This document shows, piece by piece, positions 6,478 through 6,957 of a stretch of 6,957 nucleotides of DNA. Numbering within the stretch: position 1 is the first letter of the stretch; each line of letters opens with the position of its first letter. The DNA is from an uncultured Bacilli bacterium (lineage in GTDB: Bacteria > Bacillota_I > Bacilli_A > RF39 > UBA660), in NCBI GenBank assembly GCA_947627525.1, contig CANQWJ010000065.1, forward strand, positions 1 to 6,957. Reading direction: 5' to 3'. The notes beneath the pieces are model-generated. The model was not told the origin of the DNA. It did no database searches and saw nothing but the letters and a program-made list of their open reading frames with translations. The translations under genes and the position numbers were made by a program.

Positions 6478-6508
6478 AAATAAAAGAAAAAAGAAGTAGT
6501 CTTCTTTT
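6478..6508 (-). terminator. Rho-independent terminator of the uracil permease gene
   Basis: On the minus strand an 8-base stem AAAAGAAG/CTTCTTTT (arms 6501-6508 and 6489-6496) closes a 4-base loop (6497-6500). It is followed by a T-rich run (TTCTTTTATTTT) down to about 6478. It begins 16 bases after the permease stop codon. The stem has only two G-C pairs, so termination may be leaky and some transcripts could continue into the recombinase. On the plus strand the hairpin is followed by CCCATAAT with no T run, so it works in one direction only. Confidence 0.65.
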
Positions 6509-6523
6509 CCCATAATAAAGTTT

Positions 6524-6957
6524 TTATTTAGCTCTTTTGGTTTTAGTTTTGATTGGTTCTTTTTCATCAGGTAGAATGAGATTCAATAAGATTCCAATTA
6601 CAGCCGCAAGACTCATTCCAGAAATAGTTACTGATAAATCACCACTAACAATAGCAATAGTCGCACCACCTAAACCTAAAACTAGCATAGTTGAAGCAAC
6701 AATTATATTTTTAGGTTTCTCAAAATCAATTTGATTCTTAATTAAAACTTTTAGTCCATTAACCGCAATAAATCCATAAAGAAGTAATGATACACCTCCT
6801 AAAACAGGATTAGGTATAGTTGAGACTAGAGCCGTAAACTTGCCTAAGAAACCGATGATGATGGCAAAGATAGCGGCAAGGGCGATAACCCAAACGGAAG
6901 CAACTTTGGTCATTCCGACAACTGAAGTATTTTCTCCATATGTCGTATTAGCAGGTC
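6524..6957 (-). CDS. uraA: Uracil permease, NCS2 family, C-terminal part (5' end outside the window)
   Basis: The last 143 residues are present; the frame is open to the window edge, so the ATG at 6913 is internal. NCS2 proteins are about 420-430-residue inner-membrane symporters with 14 helices that import uracil with a proton. The segment starts with PANTTYGENTSVVG, the signature of uracil permeases; its Glu corresponds to Glu290 of E. coli UraA, a uracil contact. VIALAAIFAIIIGFLGKF, IPNPVLGGVSLLLYGFIA and the later SGMSLAAVIGILLNLIL follow the C-terminal helices of UraA/PyrP in order, and the protein ends in a basic tail (KTKTKRAK). A xanthine permease is less likely, given TTYGEN. A terminator follows directly. 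No pyrimidine-biosynthesis gene or PyrR leader can be seen, because the 5' side is outside. Confidence 0.9.
   Translation of the reverse strand, partial: PANTTYGENTSVVGMTKVASVWVIALAAIFAIIIGFLGKFTALVSTIPNPVLGGVSLLLYGFIAVNGLKVLIKNQIDFEKPKNIIVASTMLVLGLGGATIAIVSGDLSVTISGMSLAAVIGILLNLILPDEKEPIKTKTKRAK

Larger units (their letters stand above)
4904..6480. mobile_element. Serine-recombinase element or remnant; right boundary uncertain
   Basis: This segment holds the recombinase and a small overlapping frame, lies against a truncated host gene on its left, and is bounded on the right by the terminator of an unrelated uracil permease gene. By eye it is more AT-rich than the permease and helicase genes. 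No transposon passenger genes, terminal inverted repeats or clear direct repeats were found at the two ends. The left boundary is supported by broken homology; the right one is only inferred from the start of the permease terminator. The full element may once have been larger, with the rest deleted or moved. Confidence 0.4.

Noticed and set aside
4460..6480. A phase-variable invertible switch controlled by the recombinase
   Set aside because: No inverted repeats of useful length were found flanking any segment between the binding-protein gene and the permease; the best is an 8-base AATAATAT-type match, which is meaningless in such AT-rich DNA.
6511..6513. Short minus-strand frame starting MGKEDYFFF over the terminator
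   Set aside because: It is 18 codons long and encoded by the terminator hairpin and T-tract; no support for translation.
6400..6523. Minus-strand frame containing GIIYLGEEFEKYK as the end of a lost gene
   Set aside because: It runs through the permease terminator, lacks a start, and ends out of register with the recombinase; the alternative frame with the ATGA overlap is the better candidate.
1..6957. CRISPR arrays, tRNA, rRNA or other structural RNA genes
   Set aside because: No regularly spaced repeats and no tRNA-like or rRNA-like segments were seen in the short intergenic regions.

Overview
This 6,957-base window is low-GC bacterial DNA with the standard bacterial code (TGG for Trp; TAA, TAG and TGA all used as stops). 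Ribosome binding sites are strong and close to AGGAGGTG. The gene content (PcrA helicase immediately before NAD-dependent DNA ligase, a two-pass DUF5305-like surface protein, a TnpX/TndX-like large serine recombinase) points to a Firmicutes/Bacillota chromosome. The very AT-rich, compact style fits the gut Bacilli/Erysipelotrichia/RF39-like end of that phylum. This placement is an inference from content and style, not from a phylogenetic marker.

Layout, left to right. Positions 1-3145 form a leftward housekeeping block in the transcription order pcrA (1049-3145), a sugar-phosphate nucleotidyltransferase (115-1032), ligA (only its first 21 codons, 64-1). Gaps are 17 and 50 bases, so co-transcription is likely, although ligA also has a good extended -10 of its own. 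Positions 3214-4326 encode, leftward, a membrane protein with one large extracytoplasmic domain between two transmembrane helices (DUF5305-like). A 112-base divergent promoter region (4348-4459) separates it from a rightward gene for an NMT1/SsuA-like ABC-transporter substrate-binding protein (4460-4945).

That binding-protein gene is broken. Its homology runs through the family's GGR-x-G segment at about position 4904 and then stops, and the rest of its frame overlaps the 3' end of a convergent large serine recombinase (4917-6362). The simplest reading is that an integrative element of the Tn4451/Tn5397 class, or its remnant, went into the binding-protein gene and that the junction near 4904-4912 is an attachment site. 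The missing 3' part of the gene and the permease and ATPase genes expected after it are not in the window. A small frame (6359-6460) overlaps the recombinase start by ATGA and may be a translationally coupled element gene.

The right edge holds the last third of a leftward uracil permease (uraA/pyrP type) with a hairpin-plus-T-tract terminator just after its stop.

The pieces do not form one pathway. They are DNA repair and replication enzymes (pcrA, ligA) with an inserted nucleotidyltransferase, an uncharacterised surface protein, a disrupted nutrient importer, the mobile gene that probably disrupted it, and a pyrimidine-base importer. The most unusual part is 4890-6480: a recombinase at a target-gene junction whose second junction is not where a simple small insertion would put it.
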